The notes below the pieces were generated by a model. That model had not been told where the DNA came from. It did not search any database and worked only from the letters and a program-made list of their open reading frames with translations. Below are positions 17,959 through 28,104 of a stretch of 64,000 nucleotides of DNA, piece after piece (position 1 is the first letter of the stretch; every line of letters begins with the position of its first letter). This DNA comes from Stenotrophomonas panacihumi (lineage in GTDB: Bacteria > Pseudomonadota > Gammaproteobacteria > Xanthomonadales > Xanthomonadaceae), in assembly GCF_001431645.1 (NCBI RefSeq), contig NZ_LLXU01000092.1:1-64000 (forward strand). The letters are read 5' to 3'. A program made the position numbers and the translations under genes.

Positions 17959-18594
17959 ATGAGCCTGATGTCCCGCGTTCTGCTTGCCGCCCTGGCCCTG
18001 GCGCCGCTCGCCGCCCCCGCCGCCGACCTGACCCCCGGCGTGGACTACACCGAGATCGAGGGCGGCCAGCCGTGGGCGCCGCTGGCCGGCAAGATCGAGG
18101 TGGTGGAGGTGTTCGGCTACACCTGCCCGCACTGCGCGCACTTCGAGCCGACGCTGGAGAAGTGGGTGGCCAAGCTGCCGAAGAACGTGCGCTTCACCGT
18201 GGTGCCGGCGACCTTCGGCGGCAACTGGGACGCCTTCGCCCGCGCCTACTTCGCCGCCGAGCAGCTGGGCGTGGCGCAGCGCAGCCACCTGGCGATGTTC
18301 CAGGCCCTGCACGAGAAGCAGACCCTGCCGATGCAGAACATCAGCCCGCAGGAGCTGGCGATGTTCTATGCCGGCTACGGCGTGGAGCCGGGGCGCTACA
18401 TCGAGGCGCTCAAGAGCGATGCGGTCAATGCGAAGATGCAGGCCGCGCGGGCGTTCATCCAGCGCGAGCAGGTGCCTGGCACGCCGTCGCTGATCATCAA
18501 CGGGGTGTACCTGGTGCGCGGCCGCGATTTCGACCAGTTGCTGCGCAATGCCGATGCGTTGATCGCCCGCACGCAGGCCCGTACCGGCCCCTGA
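17959..18594 (+). CDS. dsbA: Thiol:disulfide interchange protein DsbA
   Basis: Periplasmic disulfide-forming oxidase of 211 residues. The signal peptide ends near LAAPAAA. The thioredoxin fold has the active site CPHC in VFGYTCPHCAHFEP, the classical DsbA dipeptide, and the cis-Pro region VPGTPSLIINGVY. The helical insertion lies between. ATG 17959 has GGAG upstream; an open frame to 17809 runs back through the cytochrome 3' end and is rejected. A second DsbA-type gene follows, and the two share the DYxxIEGGQP and KIEVxEVFGY blocks, so they look like a tandem duplication. Confidence 0.93.
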   Translation: MSLMSRVLLAALALAPLAAPAADLTPGVDYTEIEGGQPWAPLAGKIEVVEVFGYTCPHCAHFEPTLEKWVAKLPKNVRFTVVPATFGGNWDAFARAYFAAEQLGVAQRSHLAMFQALHEKQTLPMQNISPQELAMFYAGYGVEPGRYIEALKSDAVNAKMQAARAFIQREQVPGTPSLIINGVYLVRGRDFDQLLRNADALIARTQARTGP

Positions 18595-18685
18595 GCCGGC
18601 GCTTCAGCCCGCCTTGACCGGGTGCCGTGCGATCATGCGGCGCGGCGCCTGCCCCCTCCCGTTTTCCCGTTGGAGATCCACCCCG

Positions 18686-19513
18686 ATGAAGACCCGTTTC
18701 GCCCTCACCCTGATGGCCCTGCTGCCGATCGCCCTGGTGGCGTGCAAGGCGCAGGATGGCAGCGCCGATACCACCACCCCGGCAACCAGCGCGCCGGCCG
18801 CCACCGAGGCCGCCCCGGCCAGCGCCGCGACCACCCCGGCCGATGCCCCGGCCCCGGCCGCCAACGAGCAGGCCGCCACCCCGGCGCCGGCCGAGGAAGG
18901 CCACCAGCCGCCGGTCAACGCGCAGCCGCCGAGCGGCCCGGCGCCGGTGGAAGGCACCGACTACCTGGTGATCGAAGGCGGCCAGCCGTACCAGCAGGCC
19001 GCCGGCAAGATCGAGGTGGCCGAGGTGTTCGGCTACGTCTGCCCGGCGTGCTTCCGCTTCCAGCCGCTGATCGGGCCGTGGAAGGCGGGCCTGCCTTCGG
19101 ACGTACAGTTCGTCTACGTGCCGGCGATGTTCGGCGGCACCTGGGATGACTACGCGCGCGCGTTCTACGCCGCCGAGACCCTGGGCGTGCAGGAGAAGAC
19201 CCACGAGGCGCTGTACAACGCGATCCACGTCGAGCACAGCCTGAAGGGCGAGCTGGGCCGTGATTCGGTCGAGGACATTTCCAAGTTCTACGCCAAGTAC
19301 GGCGTGGATCCGAAGCAGTTCGCCGACACGATGGCCAGCTTCGGCGTCGCGGCCAAGACCAACCGCGCCAAGCAGTTCGCCACGCGCAGCAAGATCACCG
19401 GTACGCCGTCGCTGATCGTCAATGGCAAGTACCTGGTCAAGGGCACGAGCTACCAGGACATGCTGCGCATCGCCGACCACCTGATCGCGCGCGAGCGGGC
19501 GGCCAAGCAGTAA
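18686..19513 (+). CDS. Second DsbA-type oxidase, predicted lipoprotein with Ala/Pro/Thr linker
   Basis: Thioredoxin-fold oxidoreductase of 275 residues. The N-terminus (MKTRFALTLMALLPIALVAC) reads as a lipoprotein signal with Cys at residue 20. A low-complexity linker of about 65 residues rich in Ala, Pro and Thr follows, then a DsbA domain with active site CPAC in VFGYVCPACFRFQP and cis-Pro in ITGTPSLIVNGKY. The dipeptide PA differs from the PH of the neighbouring dsbA, so the redox potential may differ. Membrane tethering through a long linker suggests an envelope-surface role; partner proteins are unknown. ATG 18686 has GGAG upstream. Confidence 0.88.
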   Translation: MKTRFALTLMALLPIALVACKAQDGSADTTTPATSAPAATEAAPASAATTPADAPAPAANEQAATPAPAEEGHQPPVNAQPPSGPAPVEGTDYLVIEGGQPYQQAAGKIEVAEVFGYVCPACFRFQPLIGPWKAGLPSDVQFVYVPAMFGGTWDDYARAFYAAETLGVQEKTHEALYNAIHVEHSLKGELGRDSVEDISKFYAKYGVDPKQFADTMASFGVAAKTNRAKQFATRSKITGTPSLIVNGKYLVKGTSYQDMLRIADHLIARERAAKQ

Positions 19514-19529
19514 GCAACAGGCGTCTACG

Positions 19530-20306
19530 GTGTCCGATTCCCCCACGAACACGCGCAAGCTGCGGCTGCTGACGGCCAACATCCAGGCCGGCAGCAGCAC
19601 GCGGCGTTACAGCGATTACGTGACCCGCAGCTGGTCGCACGCGCTGCCGATGGGCCGCAAGCGCAGCAGCCTGGACACGATCGCGCAGCTGGCCGGTGAC
19701 CGCGACATCGTCGGGCTCAACGAGTCCGACCCGGGCAGCCTGCGTTCGGGTTTCACCAACCAGACGCATTACCTGGCCGAGCGGGCGGGCTTCCATTACT
19801 GGAGCCACCAGCCGAACCGGCGCATGGGCGGCGTGGCCTCCAGCGCCAACGGCCTGCTGAGCAAGCTGGAGCCGGTGGAGGTGCAGGACCATGCGTTGCC
19901 CGGCCGCATCGGCGGGCGCGGCATCCTGCTGGCGAAGTTCGGCGAGGGTGCGCAGGGGCTGGCGGTGGCGGTGGCGCATCTGTCGCTGGGCGCGAATTCG
20001 CGGCTGGCGCAGTTGTCGTTCATTGCAGAGCTGTTGTCCGACCACCCGAACGCGGTGCTGATGGGCGACTTCAACTGCGTGGCCGACCGGCCGGAGATGC
20101 AGGTGCTGTATCGCCGCACGCGGCTGCAGCCGCCCTCCTCTACCGTGCTCACCTTCCCTAGCTGGCGGCCTGAGCGGGCGATCGACCACATCCTTGTCAG
20201 CGAGGGGCTGGGTATCGGGGCTACCGAGGCTATCCCGGCTGCCTTCTCCGACCATCTCGCGATCGGGATGGAGCTGGATGTGCCTGCGGAGCTGCTCAAG
20301 CGCTGA
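19530..20306 (+). CDS. Endonuclease/exonuclease/phosphatase (EEP) family protein
   Basis: Cytosolic EEP-fold hydrolase of 258 residues starting at GTG 19530, 16 bases after the second DsbA gene. The fold's motifs are LRLLTANIQAG at strand 1 with the Asn, IVGLNESD with the metal-binding Glu, VAVAHLSLGANSR with the His, LMGDFNCV with Asp and Asn, and the C-terminal RAIDHILVS and SDHLAIGMEL His-Asp-His elements. Members cleave phosphodiesters or phosphoesters in nucleic acids, lipids or sugars; the substrate here is not determined by the sequence. It is probably the last gene of the dsbA unit and is followed by a strong terminator. Confidence 0.88.
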   Translation: MSDSPTNTRKLRLLTANIQAGSSTRRYSDYVTRSWSHALPMGRKRSSLDTIAQLAGDRDIVGLNESDPGSLRSGFTNQTHYLAERAGFHYWSHQPNRRMGGVASSANGLLSKLEPVEVQDHALPGRIGGRGILLAKFGEGAQGLAVAVAHLSLGANSRLAQLSFIAELLSDHPNAVLMGDFNCVADRPEMQVLYRRTRLQPPSSTVLTFPSWRPERAIDHILVSEGLGIGATEAIPAAFSDHLAIGMELDVPAELLKR

Positions 20307-20415
20307 GGTACCGGCGCTTTCGCGCGCTTTGGGTGTGTTGCGCGCTTTGAGTTTGGCTGTTCGATTTTGGTCGCGCGGCGCCCGAACGCCCCCTCAAAAC
20401 CCTTCGACCGGAAAG

Positions 20416-20456
20416 AAAAGCAGACGCCCTCACCACCGGTGAGGGCGTCTGCTTTT
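20416..20456. terminator. Bidirectional intrinsic terminator with a perfect 19-bp stem
   Basis: The arms 20416-20434 and 20438-20456 are perfect reverse complements over 19 bases with a 3-base loop. The AAAA at one end and TTTT at the other give a T-run on both strands. It lies between the convergent EEP gene and a TonB receptor and should terminate both. Confidence 0.85.
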
Positions 20457-20520
20457 ACTTTTGCTTTTGCTCTTCCCCACCACCCCCAAGCCGTGCTTCG
20501 TCATCGAAGTGGGGAAAACC

Positions 20521-23391
20521 TCAGAACCGCAGATCCGCTCGCAAATACCAATACCGCCCACCCGGAATATCGTAAGTAGACGGGTCATACCCATTGAGCG
20601 AGCACGACAGACAGATCGGCGGATCCTTGTCGAACAGGTTGTTGACGCCGCCACTCACCTGCAGCCCCGAGAGCCACTCGAAGCGATAGCCCAGCTGCAC
20701 GTCGCTGTAGGTCACCGAGCCCATGTCGTGGCGGTCGTTGACCGGATCCGGGCACACCGGGAAATCCACCGCGTTGCCGCACGATTCGCGCAGGCTCGAC
20801 ACATGGCGCAAACGCCACGTCGCATTCCACGCGCCCAGGTTCCAGTCCAGCGCCAGGTTGCTGCTCCATTCCGGAATCGCGCTGTCGTTGACCTCCACGC
20901 CCGGGGCCTGCGGCTGCTTCTGGCCCGCCGCGCCCACCGCCTCGTAGCGGCCGACGAAGGTGTTCTGCCAGGAAATCTTGAAGCGGCCGATGGTGGTGAT
21001 CGGCAGGGTCCAGAACACGTCCACGTCCCAGCCGTCGGTCTTGATCGAGCCGAGGTTGGTCAGGCGGTTGTTGAAGCCGTTGATGCCGCCGGTAGTGGCG
21101 CGGGTGATGCCGTCGCAGTATTCGGCCGCCAGCGTCTGCACGCACAGGTCCAGCTGGGTCTGCGCGTCGATCGCCTGGATCGCGTCGTCCACGTGGTGGC
21201 GGTAGAACGTGGCCTCGATGTCGAAGCGGTCCGCCCACGGCGCGTTGTTGCCGAACCACGGGCTCCACACGAAGCCGGCGCTGAAGCTGCGCGCGCGCTC
21301 CGGCTGCAGCGCGCGGTTGCCGCCCGTGGTCACCGAGATCTGCGGGTTCGCCTGCTGGTAGCCGGCCGGCACGCCGAGCGCGGCGCAGTTGGCGGCATTG
21401 CCACCACCCGAGCACGGATCCACCAGCACCAGGTCGGCGCGCGCGGCCGAGCCGTACAGCTCGCCAATGGTCGGGGCGCGGAAGCCTTCGGCCCAGCTGG
21501 TGCGCAGCACGAATTCGTCGGTGACCTGCCAGCGCAGGCCGTACTTCGGGGTGAACTCGCTGCCGAAGGTCGAATAATCGGAATAGCGGCCGGCCAGGCT
21601 CAGGTCGAGGCGGTCGCCGAAGCGCTGCGCGGCGAACAGCGGCACGTTGAGTTCGACATAGGCCTCGTTGACGTCGTAGCTGCCGGAGGTCGGCTGCGAG
21701 GGCACGCCGTTGTAGTGGCCTTCCACGGTCAGCGGGTCGGGCTGGTACCAGCCTTCGTAACGACGATGCTCCACGCCCGCGGCGAAGGCGACCGCGCCGG
21801 CCGGCAGCTGGAACAGTTCGCTGCTGAGGTTGGCGCTGAACAGGCTCAGTTCGTTCTGGCTGCGGTCGTGCACGACCGGCTGGATCCAGCGCAGCATCTC
21901 CGGCGTGATGCTGCCGGCGCCACCGAAGATGTCCAGCGGCACGCAGCCGGCCACCGCCGCGCACGCGGCCGGGTCGCCCAGCGCCAGCGCGATGTTGTAG
22001 ATGTCGTAGCTGCCGGTGTTGGTCTGCTCGGCCTTGCTGCGGCTGTACATCGCGTTGACGTCCCAGTACCAAGTGCGCCAGGACGTTTCGAAGGTGCCGA
22101 TGAAGCCGGTGGCGAAGTAGTCGGTGTCCACGCGCTGTTCGAACACGCGCGGGCCACCTTCCACCGGGCGGCGGCCGATCAGGATCAGGTTGTCCGACGA
22201 ATCCAGGTCGAAGCCGAACGGGTTGTACGGGTTGGCCGCGGAAATGACGATGTTGTCGGCCAGCGGGTTGCCGGTGCCGGCCTCCGGGCCGAGGAAGATC
22301 GGCTCGGGCGCGGACTGGTTGCGCGACTCACGACGGTTGCCCAGCGCCTTCAGGTACCACTGCACGTCGTCGTTGAAGAAGAAGCGGAACTGGCCGAACA
22401 CGCTCTTGCGCTCGGACGGCGTCAGCAGCAGGTTCTCGGTGGCGAAGTTGTAGCGGTCGTCGCTGCTGAAGCAGTGATAGTCGTCGCTGCGGGTACAGCC
22501 GGCGCTGCCGTCGTACACGGGCGCGCCGTTGCCGCCGGCGTTGGGCGTGAGCGACTGCTGCGCGCCGGTGTTGGGGTCGATGAAATCGAAGCGGCCGTCC
22601 GGCGTGGCCGAGCTGCCCAGCGCCACGCCGGTGCCGGGCACCGGATAGCGCGACTGCGCGCGGTCGCGCGCCCACACGGGGTCCTGCTTCACGTAGCTGG
22701 CGCCCAGGAACAGGCTGTAGCGATCCGCCTGCGTGCCCCAGGCCAGGTCCACGCCGCGGCTGGCGCCGTCGCCTTCGCCGTACTGCCCGTAGTTGAGCGT
22801 GACCTGCGCGCCTTCGAATTCGCGCCGGGTGATGATGTTGACCACGCCGGCCACCGCGTCGGAGCCGTACAGCGCCGAGGCGCCGTCCTCCAGCACCTCG
22901 ATGCGGTCCACCAGCGCCAGCGGCAGCGTGTTGAGGTCCACCGAGGCGCCCACGCCCGAGGCCGAGGATTCGTTGACCCAGCGCACGCCATCCACCAGCA
23001 CCAGCACGCGCTTGGCGCCGAGGTGGCGCAGGTCGACCTGCGCGGAACCCGCGCCCACGCCGCCACCATCGGCCGGGAAGCCGAAGTTGCCGGAGGAGTT
23101 GAACTTGGTGTTGAGCGCCGAGCCGGAAGCCGTGAGCTGCTGCAGCACCTCGCCCACCGATTGCACGCCGGTACGCTCGATGTCGGCGCGGGTCAGCGTC
23201 TGGATCGGCACCTGGCCCTGCATCTCGGCGGTCTTGATGCGCGTGCCGGTGACCTGGACCTTGTCCAGCGTGCGGGTGGTGTTGGCGGACGCGTCGGTGT
23301 CGGCGTCCTGCGCCCAGGCTGCCGACGGCAGCAGCAGCGCGGTGGCCAGGGCCAAGGCCAGGCGGCAGGGATCGCGGCGCAGGATACTCAT
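20521..23391 (-). CDS. TonB-dependent receptor
   Basis: Outer-membrane active transporter of 956 residues. The signal peptide ends near PSAAWAQ. A TonB-box-like region is followed by [12 protein letters not shown] and a plug domain (about 50-170) with [13 protein letters not shown] and [24 protein letters not shown]. The barrel holds long extracellular loops, and the protein ends in YLRADLRF with terminal Phe. Three Cys pairs in the loops (including CLSC near the C-terminus) may form disulfides. ATG 23391 is preceded by GGAGAGAGAG; an open frame to 23547 lacks a signal-peptide-like start. No sugar or siderophore genes adjoin it, so the substrate is unknown. Confidence 0.9.
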   Translation of the reverse strand: MSILRRDPCRLALALATALLLPSAAWAQDADTDASANTTRTLDKVQVTGTRIKTAEMQGQVPIQTLTRADIERTGVQSVGEVLQQLTASGSALNTKFNSSGNFGFPADGGGVGAGSAQVDLRHLGAKRVLVLVDGVRWVNESSASGVGASVDLNTLPLALVDRIEVLEDGASALYGSDAVAGVVNIITRREFEGAQVTLNYGQYGEGDGASRGVDLAWGTQADRYSLFLGASYVKQDPVWARDRAQSRYPVPGTGVALGSSATPDGRFDFIDPNTGAQQSLTPNAGGNGAPVYDGSAGCTRSDDYHCFSSDDRYNFATENLLLTPSERKSVFGQFRFFFNDDVQWYLKALGNRRESRNQSAPEPIFLGPEAGTGNPLADNIVISAANPYNPFGFDLDSSDNLILIGRRPVEGGPRVFEQRVDTDYFATGFIGTFETSWRTWYWDVNAMYSRSKAEQTNTGSYDIYNIALALGDPAACAAVAGCVPLDIFGGAGSITPEMLRWIQPVVHDRSQNELSLFSANLSSELFQLPAGAVAFAAGVEHRRYEGWYQPDPLTVEGHYNGVPSQPTSGSYDVNEAYVELNVPLFAAQRFGDRLDLSLAGRYSDYSTFGSEFTPKYGLRWQVTDEFVLRTSWAEGFRAPTIGELYGSAARADLVLVDPCSGGGNAANCAALGVPAGYQQANPQISVTTGGNRALQPERARSFSAGFVWSPWFGNNAPWADRFDIEATFYRHHVDDAIQAIDAQTQLDLCVQTLAAEYCDGITRATTGGINGFNNRLTNLGSIKTDGWDVDVFWTLPITTIGRFKISWQNTFVGRYEAVGAAGQKQPQAPGVEVNDSAIPEWSSNLALDWNLGAWNATWRLRHVSSLRESCGNAVDFPVCPDPVNDRHDMGSVTYSDVQLGYRFEWLSGLQVSGGVNNLFDKDPPICLSCSLNGYDPSTYDIPGGRYWYLRADLRF

Positions 23392-23758
23392 CCGGTCTCT
23401 CTCTCCAAAGGGGATGGGACGGCCGCAACGTCTCCCTGCGCCGCCGCGGCTTGCCTGCTTTGTAAACAAATCGTGAAGCGGTGACAAGCGCGCAACGTGG
23501 GATGCTGCGGCCCGGCATCCCGTGACACCGAAGGCCATGCACGCCACGCCCAGCCTCCGCGTGGGGCCGGGCGCGGGTGACGTTGCTGCACCGCGGCAGT
23601 AAAATGCGCCGCGCGGATGCAGTGGCCCCGGCCGGCATCCCGATACATCGCAGCCAGGTGCCTCCTCCCCCCACGGGTGGCGACCGCCAAGCCAATCCTG
23701 CTTCCGATCCCCACGGGCCCGATCCCGCCGGGGCGGAAATGCTCATCTGGAGATTGGC
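23392..23758. other. Intergenic region between two divergent TonB receptors
   Basis: The 367-base region holds the leftward promoter listed separately and an inverted repeat GGGATGC (23499-23505)/GCATCCC (23515-23521). The rightward receptor's own start region has no promoter I can defend. No small gene is seen, and I found no convincing Fur box or riboswitch. Confidence 0.5.
23459..23487 (-). promoter_or_regulatory. Sigma-70-type promoter of the leftward TonB receptor
   Basis: On the minus strand TTGTCA (23487-23482) and TACAAA (23464-23459) are separated by 17 bases, 5/6 and 4/6 matches to the -35 and -10 consensus. The -10 ends 67 bases before the ATG at 23391. The -10 lies in TTTGTAAACAAA, a short A/T-rich inverted repeat in an otherwise GC-rich region. 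Confidence 0.5.
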
Positions 23759-25894
23759 ATGGCCCGTTTCACCGCTTCTTCCTTCCCCCGCTTCCAGCGC
23801 ACCGCGCTGGCCGCCGCCTGCGCCCTGGCCACGTTGCCGGCGTGGGCCGCCGAGGCGCCGGCCGCGTCCGGGGACGTGCAGACCCTGGACCGCCTCAACG
23901 TGGCCGCCGCGCGCCCGACCTACACCGTGGAGAAGGTCGCCGCCGGCACCCGCTTCGAACTGGCGCCGCGGGAGATCCCGCAATCGGTGACCGTGGTGAC
24001 CCAGGCGCGGATGAAGGACCAGAACCTGCAGAGCATCGGCGAGGTGCTCAACAACGTCACCGGCGTGTCCTACAGCCAGACCGACAGCGAGCGCGTGGAG
24101 TTCTTCGCGCGCGGCTTCTACATCGACAACTACCAGTTCGACGGCCTGCCGACCACCATGGACCAGGCCTGGAGCTACGGCGATTCGGCGCTGGACCTGG
24201 CCATCTACGACCGCGTGGAGATCGTGCGCGGCGCCACCGGCCTGCTGACCGGCGCGGGCAATCCGTCGGCCTCGGTGAACCTGGTGCGCAAGCATGCCGA
24301 CAGCCGCGAGTTCACCGGCAGCGTCTCGGTGGCCGCCGGCAGCTTCGGCAAGACCCGCAGCACCGTGGACGTCACCACCCCGCTCAACAGCAGCGGCAGC
24401 GTGCGCGCGCGCGTGATCGGCAACTACACCGACAGCGAGTCATGGGTGGACCGCTACAACCAGAACAAGACCCTGGGCTACGCGGTGATCGACGCCGACC
24501 TCGGCGCCAACACGCTGCTCAGCGTCGGCTACGACTACCAGAAGAAGAACTCCAACGACGTCACCTGGGGCGGCTTCCCGCTGTGGTACTCGGATGGCAG
24601 CCGCACCGATTACGGCAAGTCGTTCAACCCGGCCGCCGACTGGACCTACTGGGACACCACGGTCAAGCGCGCGTTCGCCACCCTGGAAACCGGCTTCGCC
24701 AACGGCTGGAAGCTCAAGCTCAACGCCACGCATGACGAGAGCAACGTCGACGACAAGCTGTTCTATCCGTTCTACACGATCTACGGCTTCGACAAGCAGA
24801 CCGGCGGCGGCGTGGTGCCCTACTCCGGCTACTACATCACCGAGCGCAAGGTGGACGGCGTGGACGGCTACACCGAAGGCCCGTTCCAGCTGTTCGGCCG
24901 CCAGCACCGCTTCATGGGCGGCGTGAGCTACAACCGTCGCGAATACTCCAACCTCGGCCGTTCGGACTTCCCGGGCCCGCTGGACAGCTACCTCGGCTGG
25001 ACCGGCGCGTATCCGGAACCGGACTGGTCGGCCTCGGCCGTGTACCCGAGCGGCGGCGAGATCACCCAGAAGGCGGCGTACGCGGCGCTGCGCCTGTCGC
25101 TGGCCGACCCGCTGAGCGCCATCCTCGGCGCGCGCTACACCGACTGGAAGAGCGAAGGCGAAGGCGCCGACCGTTCGCACAAGGTGACCACCCCGTACGC
25201 CGGCCTGGTGTACGACTTCAACGACACCTGGTCCACCTACGCGAGCTACACCGAGATCTTCCAGCCGCAGACCTACCGCGGCGCCAACGGCAGCTTCCTC
25301 GACCCGGTGACCGGCAAGAGCTACGAGGCCGGCGTCAAGGCCGCCTGGTTCGACAACCGCCTCAATGCCTCGGCGGCGGTGTTCCGCATCGAGCAGGACA
25401 ACGTGGCCCAGCCGACCGGCGTGTACCTGCCGAGCGGCGAGCAGGTGTACGCCGCGGCCAAGGGCACGGTGAGCGAAGGCTTCGAGTTCGAAGTGAGCGG
25501 CGAGCTGCGCGAAGGTTGGAACGCCACGTTCGGCGCCTCGCACTACACCGCGCGCGACGCCAACGACACGAGCATCAACAAGCAGCTGCCGCGCACCTCG
25601 ATCAAGCTGTTCACCAGCTACACCCCGAGCGGCGAATGGCACGACCTCACCGTCGGCGGCGGCGTGAACTGGCAGAACCGCATCTACTACGTGGACGCGG
25701 TGTACGGGGAGTTCGAGCAGGACGGCTATGCGCTGGTCAGCGCCTTCGCGCGTTACCGCCTGGCGCCGCAGTTCTCGGTGCAGCTCAACCTCAACAACCT
25801 GCTGGACAAGCGCTACTACTCGCAGATCAACTCCGGCTACGGCGCGTTCGGCGCACCGCGCAACGGCGAGCTGAGCTTCAACTGGACGTTCTGA
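23759..25894 (+). CDS. TonB-dependent siderophore receptor, FhuE-like
   Basis: Outer-membrane receptor of 711 residues, the usual length for siderophore receptors. Signal peptide ATLPAWA, then plug domain with PREIPQSVTVVTQARM, LNNVTGVSYSQTDSERVEFFARGFYIDNYQFDG and IYDRVEIVRGATGLLTGAGNPSASVNLVRK, which is the FhuE/FpvA/FoxA subgroup pattern. The barrel ends with LNNLLDKRYYSQINSGYGAFGAPRNGELSFNWTF, again FhuE-like. By family knowledge the ligand would be a ferric hydroxamate such as coprogen or rhodotorulic acid; the exact ligand is inference. No siderophore synthesis gene or ABC transporter is adjacent, so a xenosiderophore is likely. Confidence 0.88.
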   Translation: MARFTASSFPRFQRTALAAACALATLPAWAAEAPAASGDVQTLDRLNVAAARPTYTVEKVAAGTRFELAPREIPQSVTVVTQARMKDQNLQSIGEVLNNVTGVSYSQTDSERVEFFARGFYIDNYQFDGLPTTMDQAWSYGDSALDLAIYDRVEIVRGATGLLTGAGNPSASVNLVRKHADSREFTGSVSVAAGSFGKTRSTVDVTTPLNSSGSVRARVIGNYTDSESWVDRYNQNKTLGYAVIDADLGANTLLSVGYDYQKKNSNDVTWGGFPLWYSDGSRTDYGKSFNPAADWTYWDTTVKRAFATLETGFANGWKLKLNATHDESNVDDKLFYPFYTIYGFDKQTGGGVVPYSGYYITERKVDGVDGYTEGPFQLFGRQHRFMGGVSYNRREYSNLGRSDFPGPLDSYLGWTGAYPEPDWSASAVYPSGGEITQKAAYAALRLSLADPLSAILGARYTDWKSEGEGADRSHKVTTPYAGLVYDFNDTWSTYASYTEIFQPQTYRGANGSFLDPVTGKSYEAGVKAAWFDNRLNASAAVFRIEQDNVAQPTGVYLPSGEQVYAAAKGTVSEGFEFEVSGELREGWNATFGASHYTARDANDTSINKQLPRTSIKLFTSYTPSGEWHDLTVGGGVNWQNRIYYVDAVYGEFEQDGYALVSAFARYRLAPQFSVQLNLNNLLDKRYYSQINSGYGAFGAPRNGELSFNWTF

Positions 25895-25917
25895 TCGCCC
25901 ACGCGTGAGGAACCGTG

Positions 25918-25949
25918 CCGGCCGGCGATCCGCGAGGGTCGCCGGCCGG
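25918..25949 (+). terminator. Terminator-like hairpin after the siderophore receptor
   Basis: CCGGCCGGCGA (25918-25928) and its exact complement at 25939-25949 form an 11-bp stem with a 10-base loop. The following T-run is weak (TGTCGTTT). It sits 24 bases after the receptor stop. Confidence 0.6.
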
Positions 25950-26095
25950 TGTCGTTTCAGGCTGGCCCGCGGATGAATGCGGCCGTGCGAGATCGCATCG
26001 CGATGCCTGCGCGGATGCGCCATGAAGGCGTGGCACCCGCACAATCACCGGTCCATCGTCACGACCGTTCACCGCCGGCCGGTATCCTCCACGTC

Positions 26096-28069
26096 ATGAA
26101 CAAGCCGCTGCAATCGATCTTCCTCGCGCTCTCCCTGGCCGGGCTGGCCTTCGCGGCCGCCGCGCAGTCGCCGGATGCGCAACGCCCCGCCATGCGCGCC
26201 GCATTGGAAGCGGCCGAAGCCGGCCGCCCCGACGCCGGCGCCAACGCCGCGCTGCGCGACAACCCGGTGTACGGGTGGCTGGAATACGCCGCGCTCAAGC
26301 GCGACATCGACCGCGTGGACAACAACGCCGCGCAGGACTTCCTGCGCCGCTACAACGGCCAGCCGGTGGCCGAGGCGTTCCGCTCGCTGTGGCTGCCGGC
26401 GCTGGCGCGTCGCGAGGATTGGCCGACCTTCCTCGCCAACTGGAAGCCGACCGACAGCGTCTCCCTGCGCTGCGCCGAACTTACCGCCCGCCAGGCCCAG
26501 GGCCGCCTCGATGCTCAGTGGAACAGCGACGCGCAGGCGATCTGGCGGGCCAACGGCAAGGCGCTGCCCAACGGCTGCGATGCGGTGTTCGCCACGCTCG
26601 CCGCGCGCGGCGGGCTGGATGCCCCGCTGCGCTGGCAGCGCATCGAAGCCGCCGCCGACGAACAGCTGCCGGCGGTGATGCGCGCCGCCGCGCAAGGCCT
26701 GCCCGCCGCCGAGCAGGGGCAGGCCAACGACTACGCCGCGTTCGTCGCCGCCGCCGACGCGCGCGCGCTGGCGTGGCCGCGCACCGACCGCAGCCGCCGC
26801 ATCGCGGTGGCCGGGCTCTCCGCGCTGGCCAAGGCCAACCCGGATGCCGCCGAGCGCCTGCTGCCGCAGGTGGGCGATGCGCTGGCGCTGGATGCCACGC
26901 AGCGCGGCAAGGTGCTGTACCAGATCGCGCTGTGGACGGTGGCCTCCTACCTGCCCGATTCCGCGCGCCGGCTGCAGGCCGTGCCCGAGGCCGCCTATGA
27001 CGAACGCCTGCGCGAATGGCGCGTGCGCGAGGCGATGTCGCGTGGCGACTGGCCGGGCGCGCTGGCCGGCATCGAGAAGATGCCGCCCGCGCAGCGCGAC
27101 GATTCGCGCTGGCAGTATTTCCGCGCGCGCCTGGCCGAGAAGCTGGGCCGCACCGGCGAGGCGCAGGCGTGGTACCGCGGTGCGGCGCAGAGCCCGACCT
27201 TCCATGGCTTCCTGGCTGCCGACAAGCTCGGCCAGCCCTACGTGCTGTGCCCGTGGGAGCCGAACGACACCGCGCAGGCGCGCAATGCCATCGCCCGCGA
27301 CCCGGCGTTGGTGCGTGCGCTGGAACTGTTCAAGCTCGACCGTGCCAGCTGGGCCACGCTGGAATGGAACGACGCGCTCACCCGTTTCGACGACACCCAG
27401 CGCCGGCTGGCGGTGGAGCTGGCCGGCGAGGCCGGCTGGTTCGACCGCGCGGTGTTCTCGCTGGGCAAGAAGCCGGAAGAGCAGCGCCTCTACACGCTGC
27501 GCTTTCCGCTGCACCACGGCGACACCATCCGCCGCGAAGCCGAGCGCAACGGCATCGACCCGGCCTGGGTGGCCGCGGAGATCCGCGCCGAAAGCGTGTT
27601 CAATTCCAACGCCCGCTCGCCGGCCAACGCGATGGGCCTGATGCAGGTGCTGCCGGGCACCGGCAACGGCGTAGCCAAGCGCATCGGGCTGGCCAGCTAC
27701 ACCGGCGCATCGAGCCTGTACGACCCGGACGTCAACATCGCCATCGGCACCGCCTATCTGCGCCAGCTGCTGGACAAGTACGGCCAGCCGTACGTCACCA
27801 TCGCCGCCTACAACGCCGGCCCGACGCCGGCGGCGCGCTGGCTCGACCAGCGGCCCTCGCACGACCCGGATTTCTGGATCGAGACCATCAGCTACAAGGA
27901 AACCCGCGACTACGTCGCGCGCGTGATGGCCTTCAGCGTGATCTACGACTGGCGCCTCAATGGCAACGCGCTGCCGCTCAGCGACCGCCTCGTCGGCACG
28001 CTGCAGGACAAGCGCAAGGCCTTCGTCTGCAACACGCCGGCAGCCGCGGCCCCGGCTGGCAGCCGCTGA
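26096..28069 (+). CDS. slt: Soluble lytic murein transglycosylase
   Basis: Periplasmic peptidoglycan-cleaving enzyme of 657 residues, the normal Slt70 length. The signal peptide is [24 protein letters not shown]. Alpha-superhelical U and L domains follow (about 30-470), then a C-terminal goose-lysozyme-like catalytic domain with [27 protein letters not shown], where the first Glu of ES is the catalytic acid, followed by the [13 protein letters not shown] and [15 protein letters not shown] motifs. It makes 1,6-anhydro-muropeptides, including disaccharide fragments. ATG 26096 starts the signal peptide; the frame stays open to 25949 without support. The cca gene follows after 35 bases on the same strand. 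Confidence 0.94.
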   Translation: MNKPLQSIFLALSLAGLAFAAAAQSPDAQRPAMRAALEAAEAGRPDAGANAALRDNPVYGWLEYAALKRDIDRVDNNAAQDFLRRYNGQPVAEAFRSLWLPALARREDWPTFLANWKPTDSVSLRCAELTARQAQGRLDAQWNSDAQAIWRANGKALPNGCDAVFATLAARGGLDAPLRWQRIEAAADEQLPAVMRAAAQGLPAAEQGQANDYAAFVAAADARALAWPRTDRSRRIAVAGLSALAKANPDAAERLLPQVGDALALDATQRGKVLYQIALWTVASYLPDSARRLQAVPEAAYDERLREWRVREAMSRGDWPGALAGIEKMPPAQRDDSRWQYFRARLAEKLGRTGEAQAWYRGAAQSPTFHGFLAADKLGQPYVLCPWEPNDTAQARNAIARDPALVRALELFKLDRASWATLEWNDALTRFDDTQRRLAVELAGEAGWFDRAVFSLGKKPEEQRLYTLRFPLHHGDTIRREAERNGIDPAWVAAEIRAESVFNSNARSPANAMGLMQVLPGTGNGVAKRIGLASYTGASSLYDPDVNIAIGTAYLRQLLDKYGQPYVTIAAYNAGPTPAARWLDQRPSHDPDFWIETISYKETRDYVARVMAFSVIYDWRLNGNALPLSDRLVGTLQDKRKAFVCNTPAAAAPAGSR

Positions 28070-28104
28070 GTCGCGGCGGCGCCGGCTTCGGGCATCATGG
28101 CGCG

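Noticed and set aside
23635..23680. Possible cobalamin riboswitch near AGCCAGGTGCC
   Set aside because: Only a fragment resembling a B12 box is present; the other conserved blocks and their order are missing.
23580..23758. Fur box upstream of the FhuE-like receptor
   Set aside because: I could not find a GATAATGAT-type or other A/T-rich 19-bp palindrome in this GC-rich stretch.
27016..28104. Fusion of an upstream domain to the CCA-adding enzyme
   Set aside because: The extra frame overlaps slt and has shadow composition; the enzyme starts normally at [12 protein letters not shown].
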